A DNA stretch of 64,000 nucleotides from Tardiphaga sp. 709 (GTDB taxonomy: Bacteria > Pseudomonadota > Alphaproteobacteria > Rhizobiales > Xanthobacteraceae). The notes beneath the pieces are model-generated. The model saw only the letters and a list, made by a program, of their open reading frames with translations. It made no database searches and had not been told where the DNA came from. Positions 8,908 through 17,262 of this stretch are shown here, piece by piece; within the stretch, counting starts at the first letter, position 1; each line of letters opens with the position of its first letter. The stretch lies in NCBI RefSeq assembly GCF_032401055.1, contig NZ_CP135529.1, positions 4,896,501 to 4,960,500 on the forward strand, in the 5' to 3' direction. The position numbers were made by a program, and so were the translations under genes.

Positions 8908-9804
8908 TTACCAGCTATGCTTGAAGCCGGCAGAGAACGTCTTGTTGGTGACGCCCTGCGGGGTCTCGCTGATCGATCCGGAGACGTTGACGCCGCCAAA
9001 CAGCTTCTGCTCGGCGCCGAACTTGCGCAGCCATTTGTCGTCGGTGGTTGCGAGCGATTGCCCGGCGATGAAGCTGGTGCCGGTATCGGTGATGTTGAAG
9101 CGCGCGAGCTGGTCGGTCTCATAGCTGCGCGTCGGGCGACCGTTATAGCCAATGGCCGGAATATTACCTTGCTGAATGACGTTGTAGCCGCTCTGCAGGG
9201 TCAGTGAATACTGATCGCCGGCAATGGGTACCGACTTGCTGAGCGAAGTGCCAAGTTTGGTTTGATCCGCACCCGGATCGACGCGCGCTTCGATTGCTGT
9301 CTTGTCCCAGATCGAACCCACGCCGGGAGCAGTCGCGGCCGCCCAGGCTGCGCCGCCCGATTGAGCCTGCGCCGTGCCGTCTCCGAATTGGTTGCGGTAG
9401 GCATCGGCTGCGCTGCGCGGCGCGGTCTGCCGCGCGACATTGATGTCAGCGCCGACGCGCGTATCCCAGAACGGCGTGACCGACTGCTTGACCGAGAGTG
9501 CGGACGCGCCGTTGCTCTCATTGTTGGTCCAGCTGGACGACGGGCTGCCGACGATCAGCGACGAGCGCTTCTCGCGGAGCGATGCCTTCGCCGTCGGCGA
9601 ATCGTCGGCGTTCAAGAGGCTCCAGTCGGGTTCCGGGGTATTTGCAGGAGGAGTGGGGGTGGTGTCGACCGACTCTATTTCACCGGGAGGTGGCGCAACA
9701 TCGACGAGACCACGCCACGGATTCTGCGCGTGAGCCGGAAAAGCCAACGCGGTTCCGCCGAGTGCTGTGACGAGCGCCCAATATGTCGGTTTGATTGAAG
9801 CCAT
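8908..9804 (-). CDS. Secreted protein of unknown function, probable outer-membrane beta-strand protein
   Basis: The 298-aa product starts with a clear Sec signal peptide (ALVTALGGTALAFPAHAQ, cleavage after AHAQ), then a Pro/Thr-rich linker and a body of alternating polar and aromatic segments. It ends in FSAGFKHSW, and a terminal aromatic residue is common in outer-membrane beta-barrels. I chose the ATG at 9804 over the upstream one at 9852 because the signal peptide begins there. No family is recognised. Confidence 0.75.
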   Translation of the reverse strand: MASIKPTYWALVTALGGTALAFPAHAQNPWRGLVDVAPPPGEIESVDTTPTPPANTPEPDWSLLNADDSPTAKASLREKRSSLIVGSPSSSWTNNESNGASALSVKQSVTPFWDTRVGADINVARQTAPRSAADAYRNQFGDGTAQAQSGGAAWAAATAPGVGSIWDKTAIEARVDPGADQTKLGTSLSKSVPIAGDQYSLTLQSGYNVIQQGNIPAIGYNGRPTRSYETDQLARFNITDTGTSFIAGQSLATTDDKWLRKFGAEQKLFGGVNVSGSISETPQGVTNKTFSAGFKHSW

Positions 9805-9925
9805 CGTGCCACTGCCCAGCAAGATCGCGGATCGATTGGCACATAATACCATCAGGCCCGGCGGAATTGTGGCGTCGCAACATTTCGCTGGGGATGGACG
9901 TGGCGATTGGCAATCGCCGTGCCGC

Positions 9926-10357
9926 TCAGGCGATCTTCGGCAGATGGATAGGCCGGCCCAATGCCTGTTCGACCAGGTCGAACGTATCCACGACCACGCG
10001 CATGCTGGTCAGACGCCCGGCCTTGAACTGAGCGAATTGCGCCAGCCGCAGGCTGATGGGGCGGTTCGAATCCAGCGCGGTCAGCGAGAAGCGCATCATT
10101 GCGGAGCCAGACTCGTCACCAAGGATCATCGACTCACGCTCGAAGCGATGCACCCGCACATTGTCGGCGATCTGCTTGCAGACATCGAGGACGGCGGCCT
10201 TGCCGTGACGCGCACCGAGAAACGGAAACATGTCGATCGGCCCGTAGACCGCCCACTCGATATTGTCGTCGATGATGTCAGTGAGGTGGTCGAGCTGGCG
10301 TTCATTGATGGCGCGATGCAACGCGCGCGAGAAACGCCAGAGGCTATGCTCTGTCAT
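9926..10357 (-). CDS. NTF2-like / SnoaL-like protein
   Basis: This 143-aa protein has the cone-shaped NTF2-like pattern: an N-terminal helix pair (LWRFSRALHRAINERQLDHL), then DDNIEWAVYGPIDMFPFLGARHGKAAVLDV, and a beta-rich C-terminus with RLTSMRVVVDTFDLVEQALG. The start at 10357 has an AGGA site; an upstream in-frame ATG at 10423 lacks one. Family members include isomerases, hydrolases and dehydratases as well as non-enzymes, so no reaction is assigned. Confidence 0.8.
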   Translation of the reverse strand: MTEHSLWRFSRALHRAINERQLDHLTDIIDDNIEWAVYGPIDMFPFLGARHGKAAVLDVCKQIADNVRVHRFERESMILGDESGSAMMRFSLTALDSNRPISLRLAQFAQFKAGRLTSMRVVVDTFDLVEQALGRPIHLPKIA

Positions 10358-10550
10358 TGGGATAGTCCTGAAAATGGTTGAAACACTTGCGCGCCGGGGC
10401 AACGTTGCCCGGGCGGTCTGCACAAATTGCTTGATAGCTGAAGTAATATAATTTCGCTAAAATTCAACGGATTATTTTGCAATGCACAAATGTTCTTGGT
10501 GAGGAGCTGCTCACCAAAACGTTAAGCTGCATTATGCGGCCGGCATAACC

Positions 10551-10826
10551 TTACCGGTAGGATTGATCGCGATCCTGCAGGGGCAGGCGTTCGACGGCGA
10601 TGTCGCCGTTGCGGGCGGCCATGATGCCAAACAGAAGGGCTCCGCCAACGGCGCCGAGGAGTGCGCCAATGGGCATGAAGGTGAAAAACACCAACATGGC
10701 GCTATAGCCCTCGAAATTGCTGGTCTTGAACAATTCGACCCAGGCAACACCGGCTCCGATCCCCACGGCCGCTCCACCGAGCAACCCCAGAACCAGACCC
10801 AGCAAGATCAGCAACGCGATTTTCAT
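10551..10826 (-). CDS. Small two-helix membrane protein
   Basis: This 91-aa protein has two Gly-rich hydrophobic segments (about 3-29 and 43-70, containing LGLVLGLLGGAAVGIGAGVA and PIGALLGAVGGALLFGIMAA) and a short charged C-terminus. A GGGGGC site lies before the ATG. Function is unknown; the Gly zipper-like segments suggest tight helix packing. Confidence 0.7.
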   Translation of the reverse strand: MKIALLILLGLVLGLLGGAAVGIGAGVAWVELFKTSNFEGYSAMLVFFTFMPIGALLGAVGGALLFGIMAARNGDIAVERLPLQDRDQSYR

Positions 10827-10973
10827 GCAGCGCCCCCACTCAACATTATTTTATGCGTCAAACAACGGCGCCAGAAGGTTCAACGGCGGGCGGCGATTTC
10901 ATGTGCCGGAGCCTGGTTAAGGAACGCAGTTTGGGCGGCTGCGTTGCCCTCGACCTGCAAGGGGAGATTCCCG

Positions 10974-11153
10974 ATGACCAAGCACATCCAGCCCGTTCCC
11001 GAGGATAACTGTAGCGACAAGGGGCCAGGCAGCGCGCCGAAGGTCACGCTCGATAACACCAAGGGTCATCGCGACGACGAGAAGCACAATATTCGCGAGC
11101 AGGCGGCGCACGGCAATCTCACGCAGAACACCAGCAACCGGCGCTCGGGGTGA
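10974..11153 (+). CDS. Small hydrophilic protein of unknown function
   Basis: The 59-aa product is very polar (Lys, His, Asp, Asn, Gln-rich, with KGHRDDEKHNIREQAAHG) and has no cysteine or hydrophobic segment, so it may be largely disordered. The ATG at 10974 is preceded by AAGGGGAGA at good spacing, which supports translation; a longer in-frame extension is open but lacks such a site. I recall similar short proteins in Bradyrhizobium relatives, without a known role. Confidence 0.65.
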   Translation: MTKHIQPVPEDNCSDKGPGSAPKVTLDNTKGHRDDEKHNIREQAAHGNLTQNTSNRRSG

Positions 11154-11187
11154 TCGCAATGCAGCAGGCGGTTTCTATATAAGAGCA

Positions 11188-11502
11188 ATGGCCAGTAAAC
11201 CCGTCGTCACAGCGCGCTTGCGCCGCGCGTCGCCCGTCCTCGTCTGCAAGAAATGCCTTGGTCGAATTGATGATGGCAAGGCACTGCGCAAATCGCTCAA
11301 GTCGGACTTGAAACGCCGCAGCGTGCAGCAGGACGTAAAAAGTCCACGCGTGGTGCTGACGAGCTGCCTTGGCATCTGCCCTAAGCGCGCCGCCGTCGTG
11401 GCGAGCGCCGCGACGTTGCAGAACGGGCAGTATCTGTTGCTGTCAGGTGCGGACGCCAGCGCAGAGGCGGCGGCGACGCTGATGCCGGATCGCGTGCCCT
11501 AG
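11188..11502 (+). CDS. Thioredoxin-like [2Fe-2S] ferredoxin domain protein
   Basis: The 104-aa protein has the cysteine pattern of small thioredoxin-fold ferredoxins: VCKKC (about residues 19-23) and later SCLGICP (about 59-65), four cysteines that could ligate a [2Fe-2S] cluster. The helix between them (DGKALRKSLKSDLKRR) also fits. No partner enzyme is adjacent. The assignment rests on the pattern, and a metal-binding (2Fe-2S)-like protein is the safest reading. Confidence 0.7.
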   Translation: MASKPVVTARLRRASPVLVCKKCLGRIDDGKALRKSLKSDLKRRSVQQDVKSPRVVLTSCLGICPKRAAVVASAATLQNGQYLLLSGADASAEAAATLMPDRVP

Positions 11503-11511
11503 ACAGGGCGA

Positions 11512-12831
11512 TCAGGCTGCCGATTTTGCCGGCAGTTCGTCCAGCGGCCGGCGCTCCATCTCTTCGCCGAAATCGATCGGATGCAGCAGCGCCTCGTGGA
11601 GCTGATGGCGATCGAGTTCGCCTTCCCAGCGGCTGATGACGATGGTGGCGACGCCGTTGCCGATCAGATTGGTGAGCGCGCGGCATTCGCTCATAAACTT
11701 GTCGATGCCGACGATAATGGCCAGTGCGGTGATCGGAATATCGGGGATGATCGACAGCGTTGCGGCCAGCGTCACGAAGCCCGCGCCGGTGACGCCCGAT
11801 GCGCCTTTCGACGTCAGCATCGCCACGCCGAGCACGGCCGCCATCTGGCCGACGGTGAGATGCGTGTTGGTGGCCTGCGCCAGGAACAGCGTCGCCAGCG
11901 TCATGTAGATATTGGTGCCGTCGAGATTGAAGCTGTAGCCGGTCGGGATGACGAGGCCAACCACGGGCTTCGATGCGCCCAGCGCTTCCATCTTGGTGAT
12001 CATGCGCGGCAGCACGGTCTCGGACGACGAGGTGCCGAGCACGATCAGCAGCTCGTCCTTGATATAGCCGATGAAACGCAGAATCGAGAAACCGAAGGCA
12101 CGCGCGATGCCGCCGAGCACCAGCAGCACGAACAGCAGCGACGCCAGATAAAAGGTGAAGATCAGATAGCCGAGATTGACGAGGGCCCCGAGGCCGAACG
12201 AGCCGATGGTGAAAGCCATTGCACCAAAGGCGCCGATGGGCGCGAGCTGCACGATCATGCCGATGATGCGGAAGAACATCTTGCCGGCGAGATCAACGCC
12301 TTCGGCAATCTTTTCGCCGGGCTTGCCCATATGCGAGATCGCGAAGCCGGACAGGATCGCGACCAGCAGCACCTGCAGCAGATCGCCTTTGGCCAGCGAG
12401 TCGAAATAGGACGTCGGAATGATTCCCATTAGATGGGTGACGAAGCTTTCCTCCTTGGCGCGGCTGACATAGCTGGCGACGGATTTTGCGTCCAATGTGG
12501 AGGGATCGATATTGAAGCCGGCGCCGGGCTGCAGGAAGTGGCCGACCAGGAGGCCGATCAGCAGCGCCAGGGTAGAGACCGTCTCGAAGTATAGCAGCGT
12601 CTTGCCACCGATGCGGCCGACCTTGCTCATGTCGCCGATCGAGGCGATGCCGTGCACCACGGTGCAGAAGATCGCCGGCGCGATCATCATCTTGATCAGG
12701 GCAATGAAGCCGTCGCCGAGCGGCTTCAGCGCCTTGCCGGCATCTGGATAGAAGTAGCCGACGGTGACGCCGATCGCGATCGCGATCAGCACCTGGATAT
12801 AGAGAATGCGATACCAGGGTTGCTTGGCCAT
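11512..12831 (-). CDS. dctA: Dicarboxylate/amino acid:cation symporter (DctA/GltP family)
   Basis: This 439-aa polytopic protein belongs to the DAACS family that imports C4-dicarboxylates or acidic amino acids with H+ or Na+. The serine-rich re-entrant loop ([12 protein letters not shown]) and the [12 protein letters not shown] motif in the second hairpin region are intact, as is the segment [12 protein letters not shown]. The start at 12831 has an AAGGGA site; the longer frame to 12882 does not. The length fits DctA better than GltP, but the substrate is not proven. Confidence 0.92.
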   Translation of the reverse strand: MAKQPWYRILYIQVLIAIAIGVTVGYFYPDAGKALKPLGDGFIALIKMMIAPAIFCTVVHGIASIGDMSKVGRIGGKTLLYFETVSTLALLIGLLVGHFLQPGAGFNIDPSTLDAKSVASYVSRAKEESFVTHLMGIIPTSYFDSLAKGDLLQVLLVAILSGFAISHMGKPGEKIAEGVDLAGKMFFRIIGMIVQLAPIGAFGAMAFTIGSFGLGALVNLGYLIFTFYLASLLFVLLVLGGIARAFGFSILRFIGYIKDELLIVLGTSSSETVLPRMITKMEALGASKPVVGLVIPTGYSFNLDGTNIYMTLATLFLAQATNTHLTVGQMAAVLGVAMLTSKGASGVTGAGFVTLAATLSIIPDIPITALAIIVGIDKFMSECRALTNLIGNGVATIVISRWEGELDRHQLHEALLHPIDFGEEMERRPLDELPAKSAA

Positions 12832-13029
12832 CGTGGTTTCGTCCCTTGAAAAGCGCTCATCACCATCGACAGCCGCGCGCAAAACATAGGTGCGCTGAGC
12901 TGCGGCGTAAAGTCACGGTTTGAACAGAACTGAGGCCAAGGCGCGATGCAGCCCCGCCATGTCCACTGCGCATGCTGCACTTGCAGTGGTGCGCGCCGGG
13001 GCCATTTAAATGTCAAAGGAAGCATCGCC

Positions 13030-14052
13030 ATGCTTGATATCACCGCACATCCGTTAGATGACGATTCCGCCACACCCGCCGTTGCCGCAGTGCAGAACGA
13101 TGCCGCGCTGCTCGATGCCTATTCGAACGCTGTCATCGATGTGACTGAACGCGTCGGTCCCGCGGTCGTGCGCGTCGAGACCGGAGCGAGGACGCCGAAT
13201 GCCCGCGAACGCGGCGGGCTGGGCTCCGGCATCGTCATCTCGCCCGACGGCCTCGTCCTGACCAATAGCCATGTCGTCGGCGATTCCAGACATATTCGCC
13301 TGCGTGACACTGAAGGCGTCGTCACCGATGCCCGCGTGCTCGGCGCCGATCCCGATACCGATCTCGCTTTGCTGCGGGCCGATAACGCGCGCGACCTGCG
13401 CTATGCGGGCCTCGGCAATTCCAAGAACCTGAAGCGCGGCCAGCTTGTTGTGGCCATCGGCAATCCGCTTGGCTTCGAATCCACCGTCACCGCCGGTGTC
13501 GTCTCGGCGCTCGGCCGCTCGATCCGCTCGGTGAGCGGGCGCAATATCGAGGACGTGATCCAGACCGATGCCGCGCTCAATCCCGGCAATTCGGGCGGCG
13601 CGCTGGTGTCGTCGCGTGGCGAAGTGATCGGCATCAACACCGCGATCATCCAGGGCGCGCAGGGCATCTGCTTTGCGGTCGCCAGCAACACCGCGCAGTT
13701 CGTGCTGTCGGAGATCATCCGTCACGGCTATGTCCGCCGCGCCTTCATCGGCGTGTCCGGCCAGACCGCGCCGATCCCGCGCCGCCATGCGGTGCTCGCC
13801 GGCATCGAGAACACCATGGGCGCGCTGATCGACCAGATCGATCCCGACGGTCCGGCGTTCAAGGCTGGCCTGTTGCCGGGCGATGTCGTCGTCAGTCTCG
13901 ATCACGTGCCGGTGAATGGCGTCGATGACCTGATCCGCATTCTTGATCGCGACCGTATCGATCGGACGATCGAGATCGATGTGCTGCGGATGGGCCGCCT
14001 GCGTGCCATCGACATTCATCCCGTCGAACGCAGGGTGCTGGCGCGCGCCTAA
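13030..14052 (+). CDS. S1C (HtrA/DegP-type) serine protease without a signal peptide
   Basis: This 340-aa protein has a trypsin-like domain (about 30-230) with His81 (LTNSHVV), Asp111 (DTDLALL) and Ser188 (NPGNSGGA), followed by one PDZ domain (about 245-335, ending LDRDRIDRTIEIDVLRMGR). The chosen ATG has AAAGGA eight nt upstream. The N-terminus is hydrophilic and acidic, so unlike DegP or DegQ it should stay in the cytosol unless it uses another route. No partner gene is adjacent. Confidence 0.9.
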   Translation: MLDITAHPLDDDSATPAVAAVQNDAALLDAYSNAVIDVTERVGPAVVRVETGARTPNARERGGLGSGIVISPDGLVLTNSHVVGDSRHIRLRDTEGVVTDARVLGADPDTDLALLRADNARDLRYAGLGNSKNLKRGQLVVAIGNPLGFESTVTAGVVSALGRSIRSVSGRNIEDVIQTDAALNPGNSGGALVSSRGEVIGINTAIIQGAQGICFAVASNTAQFVLSEIIRHGYVRRAFIGVSGQTAPIPRRHAVLAGIENTMGALIDQIDPDGPAFKAGLLPGDVVVSLDHVPVNGVDDLIRILDRDRIDRTIEIDVLRMGRLRAIDIHPVERRVLARA

Positions 14053-14055
14053 CCA

Positions 14056-14760
14056 TCACGCCTTGTGCAGCAGCGACAGCTCGGCCTTCAGGCGCAGGCT
14101 GCGTTTGCCGGCGAGGGCGGTGGCTTCGAATGCCGCGCAACCGTCGCTGCAGCTGCCGGAAAAGCCGATGCCCACTTCGTAGCCGGCGAAGAGCGAGCTC
14201 CCGCCGGCTGCGGGCGTGTGCTCCTGATTGACGATCTCGCCCTTCCAGCGGCCGCCGGCCGAACCATAGGCGCCGAGATAATAGAAGCGGGCGTCGCCGC
14301 CCAGAATGCGGCCGTCGAACAGCAGCATCACGCCGGTCAGCCCGTCCTCGACGCCGTCGAGGGTTTTCATGTGCAGCGAATACAGCCCGTTGGCGATGCC
14401 GCCATCGCCCACCGTGCCGGTGTCCGGGAAGTCCTCTTCGTCGAGCCGTGTCATCACGGACTCGAAGGCCGGCCCCTTGCCCTGCGCGTCGCCGCCCGTG
14501 AACCTGTAGTTCTTGCCGTCGTGGATGCCACGCACCTGGATCGAGCCGTCGTCGTCGCCATAGAGCGTGCGAAACTGCGAACCGACATGATGGCGCTGGC
14601 CGTGGATCACCGCATGGATGCCGTCGTCGGCTTCCTCATAGGTGCCGACATGGGCGAAAGCGGTGTTGCCGCCGAGCATGCGGCCGTCCTTGCAATACAT
14701 GACGCTGCGGCCGACCACGTCGCCCGCCCGGTAGTCGCATTTGTAAAAACCGTCGAACAC
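14056..14760 (-). CDS. Protein with two tandem GrlR-like domains
   Basis: The product (234 aa from a GTG at 14760) contains two related units. The first starts FDGFYKCDYRAGDVVGRSVM and has KDGRMLGGN; the second starts NGLYSLHMKTLDGVEDGLTG and has FDGRILGGDARFYYLGAY. This is the GrlR pattern of a small beta-barrel that binds and inhibits GrlA-type activators of type III secretion. The GTG has GGGGC upstream and sits exactly at the domain edge; ATGs at 14847 and 14838 are alternatives. The gene is convergent with the S1C protease and no secretion genes are nearby, so its role here is open. Confidence 0.6.
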   Translation of the reverse strand: MFDGFYKCDYRAGDVVGRSVMYCKDGRMLGGNTAFAHVGTYEEADDGIHAVIHGQRHHVGSQFRTLYGDDDGSIQVRGIHDGKNYRFTGGDAQGKGPAFESVMTRLDEEDFPDTGTVGDGGIANGLYSLHMKTLDGVEDGLTGVMLLFDGRILGGDARFYYLGAYGSAGGRWKGEIVNQEHTPAAGGSSLFAGYEVGIGFSGSCSDGCAAFEATALAGKRSLRLKAELSLLHKA

Positions 14761-14971
14761 CGATCGAGCCCCACTGCGCCAACGGGCATGAGTGTAGACG
14801 CTCGCGCACTGCGATAACAGGCATTCTCGGCCGGGCATATCAGCCATCCCGTCGCGTGACGAACGGAGCTTGGTCGCGCCGGGCTGATCACGCTCTCGTC
14901 GAAGCCTTGGTCGCCGATTGTCGCGCGGCGGGTTTGCGGGCATGGTCGCGCCGAAATCGGGGAGGCCAATG

Positions 14972-15781
14972 ATGCGTGTTTTACGATGGATGGTGCTGTT
15001 CATGACTGCTGCATTCCCGGCTTTCGCCCAGCCGGCGCCGTCGCCAGAGGTGCTGCGCGATCTCGCCCCCACCGGAAAGCTCCGCGCCGCGATCAATTAC
15101 GGCAATAGTGTCTTGGCCCAGAAGGGCCCCGACGGCGCGCCGCGCGGCGTCTCGGCGGATCTTGCCGCCGAACTCGCCAAGCGCCTCGGCGTCCCCGTGG
15201 ACTACGTGCCTTACGAGGCCGCGGGCAAGGTGTTCGAAGGCGCCAAGGCCGGCGCCTGGGATGTCGGCTTTATCGCCATCGAGCCGGTGCGTGCGCAGGA
15301 GATCATCTTCACCGCGCCCTATGTGATCATCGAGGGCACCTACATGGTGCCGGTGAATTCGCCGCTGAAGAGTGTCGACGACGTCGACAAGGACGGCGTC
15401 AGAATGTCGGTCGGCCTCGGCTCGGCCTATGACCTCTATCTCACCCGCACCATCAAGCACGCCACCGTGCTGCGCGCCGATGCCGGCGGCGGCAGCGCGA
15501 TGATCAAGAAGTTTCTCGACGAGAAGCTCGATGCCGCCGCCGGCGTGCGCCAGCAGCTCGATGCCTATGCCAAGGACCATCCGGAAATGCGCGTGATGTC
15601 CGGGCATTTCCAGGAGATCCAGCAGGCGATGGCCATGCCGCGCATCGCCGACAGACCGCGCACGGCTGGTGTTGCCTATCTTGCCGCCTTTGTCGAGGAG
15701 ATGAAGGCCTCGGGCTTCGTCGCCGAGGCGCTGAAGCGCAGCGGCCAGGTCGCCGACGTCGCGCCGCCGGCTGGGAAGTAA
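14972..15781 (+). CDS. Periplasmic solute-binding protein, family 3 (amino-acid type)
   Basis: The 269-aa product has a Sec signal peptide (VLRWMVLFMTAAFPAFAQ) and the SBP_bac_3 fold pattern: GKLRAAINYGNSVLA at the start of lobe 1, ADLAAELAKRLGVPVDYVPY, and the hinge region PYVIIEGTYMVPVNSPLKSVDDV. GGAGG lies 6 nt before ATG 14972; ATG 14969 is adjacent. No permease or ATPase gene follows, so it is an orphan binding protein or works with a transporter elsewhere. Confidence 0.88.
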   Translation: MRVLRWMVLFMTAAFPAFAQPAPSPEVLRDLAPTGKLRAAINYGNSVLAQKGPDGAPRGVSADLAAELAKRLGVPVDYVPYEAAGKVFEGAKAGAWDVGFIAIEPVRAQEIIFTAPYVIIEGTYMVPVNSPLKSVDDVDKDGVRMSVGLGSAYDLYLTRTIKHATVLRADAGGGSAMIKKFLDEKLDAAAGVRQQLDAYAKDHPEMRVMSGHFQEIQQAMAMPRIADRPRTAGVAYLAAFVEEMKASGFVAEALKRSGQVADVAPPAGK

Positions 15782-15867
15782 CGACGCGGGAGAAGCCCGC
15801 CGTCGTTCGCTCGGATGTACATGTCAAACAGCCACGCGACATCGTTCTCGCGGGCGAAAGCCCCGAG

Positions 15868-16240
15868 GTGAGCTGTGGTCGTCCCCTCGAAAACTGAGGG
15901 GAATGGAGCGCCGCAAGGCGCACCTTGGGTAGTGTCGCCACATCCGGCTCGGCTGCGACGCCTCGCCTTCTGCAGCGCAACGCCTTGCGGCGCTCCATCA
16001 CGGCGATTTCTGTTCCAGGGACCGTGCTTCCGGGTACTGGGCAGGACTAATAAGTCCTCCGTTCCGGACAGGCTTTCGCCTGCCTTCACCCGCACCCGTC
16101 CAGCCGTTTCCGGCGCAGCCCCGTAGTGGGCCAGGACGGTGACCCCGGACCTCCCGAGTCCGTGCTTGCGAGGCACGTCCGCAGGCGCCGTATCCTGCTC
16201 CACTCCGAAAGCGCCCTCGAGAAGCGCCCCTCATGAACAG
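15868..16240. repeat. Structured intergenic repeat-like element
   Basis: This GC-rich stretch has two hairpins: CCCCTC/GAGGGG at 15883-15888 and 15896-15901, and a perfect 17-bp inverted pair (15904-15920 and 15981-15997, TGGAGCGCCGCAAGGCG). A further ~240 nt rich in short dyads follow. It leaves an open minus-strand frame (15676-16203) of biased, Arg/Gly-rich composition, which I take as incidental. I recall similar stretches recurring in Bradyrhizobium-group genomes, but the window holds only this copy. It borders the AT-richer accessory genes. The rest of the 540-nt gap holds no gene I can support. Confidence 0.55.
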
Positions 16241-16320
16241 GACGAGGAGGAGCATATAGTCTTATAGGAATTGTGTCAATATTAATTGCGAGGATGCAGC
16301 GCATCCTAAAGAATAAGTGG

Positions 16321-16794
16321 TCATTCCAATTTCATTTCCTTGTAAATGCGCCGGAACAGGTCAACCGCGCGACCTACATAGGCCGTGATCTCATTGGCGG
16401 CTGCCCTCATCCGAGCAACGCTGGAATGTACCTCGACAAGCTCGAATGTTTCTTTGCGAGTCTGCCGGTACAGCCTGAACTCGATATCGTGATTGCCCTG
16501 AGGGTCGGCGGTCAATTTCACCATGCCGTGTGCCATGAGGTGTCTTGCCTCGTCATACTCCAACAGTTCGTCGCAAATCTTGATCATCTCTTCGCGGTAG
16601 GACGCGTACTCGGGCCGCTCGACGATTTTCTTCGCTGCTTTGATGCGGTCCTTTATTCGATAAGGGAAATCGACGTTAATCTTCACCGAGAAGTCGGCGA
16701 GCAGGAATTCTACTTGGGCATACGAGGTGATTATTCGCCCCCGCAACTGGGTCAGCTCTTTCACCAAGGCGACCGTCTGTTCTCGCGGTTTCAT
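16321..16794 (-). CDS. HEPN-like all-alpha protein (possible RNase or toxin fold)
   Basis: The 157-aa product is predicted almost entirely helical. It contains Arg84-X4-His89 in EYDEARHLMAHGMVKL, which matches the Rx4-6H active-site pattern of HEPN ribonucleases, and an N-terminal helix with a Glu (SYAQVEFLLADF) typical of such folds. The gene is clearly less GC-rich than its neighbours, suggesting acquisition. Its ATG overlaps the stop of a 41-aa membrane protein (ATGA), so the two are coupled. The HEPN assignment is motif-based; a non-catalytic helical protein is the alternative. Confidence 0.6.
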   Translation of the reverse strand: MKPREQTVALVKELTQLRGRIITSYAQVEFLLADFSVKINVDFPYRIKDRIKAAKKIVERPEYASYREEMIKICDELLEYDEARHLMAHGMVKLTADPQGNHDIEFRLYRQTRKETFELVEVHSSVARMRAAANEITAYVGRAVDLFRRIYKEMKLE

Positions 16795-16916
16795 AGGTAT
16801 TTGTAGAACGCGATGGCCCCGAAGAACACGACAACGGCGGCCACAATACCGAGCGCACCTTCAGCGGAAATACTCAGGCCAATGAACTTAACTTCAAACT
16901 TAGTAGGTTCGGGCAT
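16791..16916 (-). CDS. 41-aa single-pass membrane protein coupled to the HEPN-like gene
   Basis: MPEPTKFEVKFIGLSISAEG is followed by a hydrophobic segment (ALGIVAAVVVFFGAIAFYKYL) that reaches the C-terminus. The start at 16916 is chosen because GGAGAG lies 7 nt upstream; the in-frame extension to 16991 lacks a site. The stop overlaps the next gene's start by 4 nt. No known family is recognised. A membrane partner or inhibitor of the downstream protein is conceivable. Confidence 0.6.
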   Translation of the reverse strand: MPEPTKFEVKFIGLSISAEGALGIVAAVVVFFGAIAFYKYL

Positions 16917-17031
16917 GTCACAGCTCTCCATTTGAAATTCATGGAGAACAATCAGGGGGTAGAGAATCTGTCGGTGATTTGCGGACTCCACGCAAGGGAA
17001 TCGTGCCGTTACACCCGATTCCCACCGATAT

Positions 17032-17058
17032 GGTGGATAACTAGGATAACGTGGATAA
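17032..17058. repeat. Three 9-bp-spaced GGATAA repeats resembling DnaA boxes
   Basis: GGTGGATAA (17032-17040), TAGGATAA (17042-17049) and CGTGGATAA (17050-17058) lie in a row with a 9-bp period. Two of them match the DnaA-box consensus TGTGGATAA at 8 of 9 positions. They sit about 115 bp upstream of the 41-aa membrane protein gene, in the gap before uvrB. The rest of this 346-nt gap has a GGGAATCG/CGATTCCC dyad next to the repeats and a CCTCTCCC...GGGGAGAGG dyad near 17200, but no gene. Confidence 0.5.
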
Positions 17059-17262
17059 GTAGCCCTTCTGATATTTTGTGCGGTGGGGCTCGACGGCCGC
17101 GGTCAGGCGCGGGATCGGTCGCCGCGAGATGCTCGTCGTTCAATGCGATGCGTGAAGCGCGGTTACATCGGCCTTCACTCGCGGCTGCGCCCCTCCCTGA
17201 CCTCTCCCGCGAGGGGAGAGGGGACACTGCGGTCCGTTCGTGTGGCCAGGAGAAGAGCGTAG

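Noticed and set aside
13054-14019. Minus-strand open frame opposite the S1C protease
   Set aside because: The plus strand encodes a complete protease with an intact catalytic triad; the antisense product has only composition-driven Asp/Ala/His/Arg patterns.
15676-16203. Minus-strand open frame of 175 codons
   Set aside because: It overlaps the solute-binding protein gene and runs through the inverted-repeat block. Its composition is biased and it shows no domain, so I read it as an accidental frame in a repeat.
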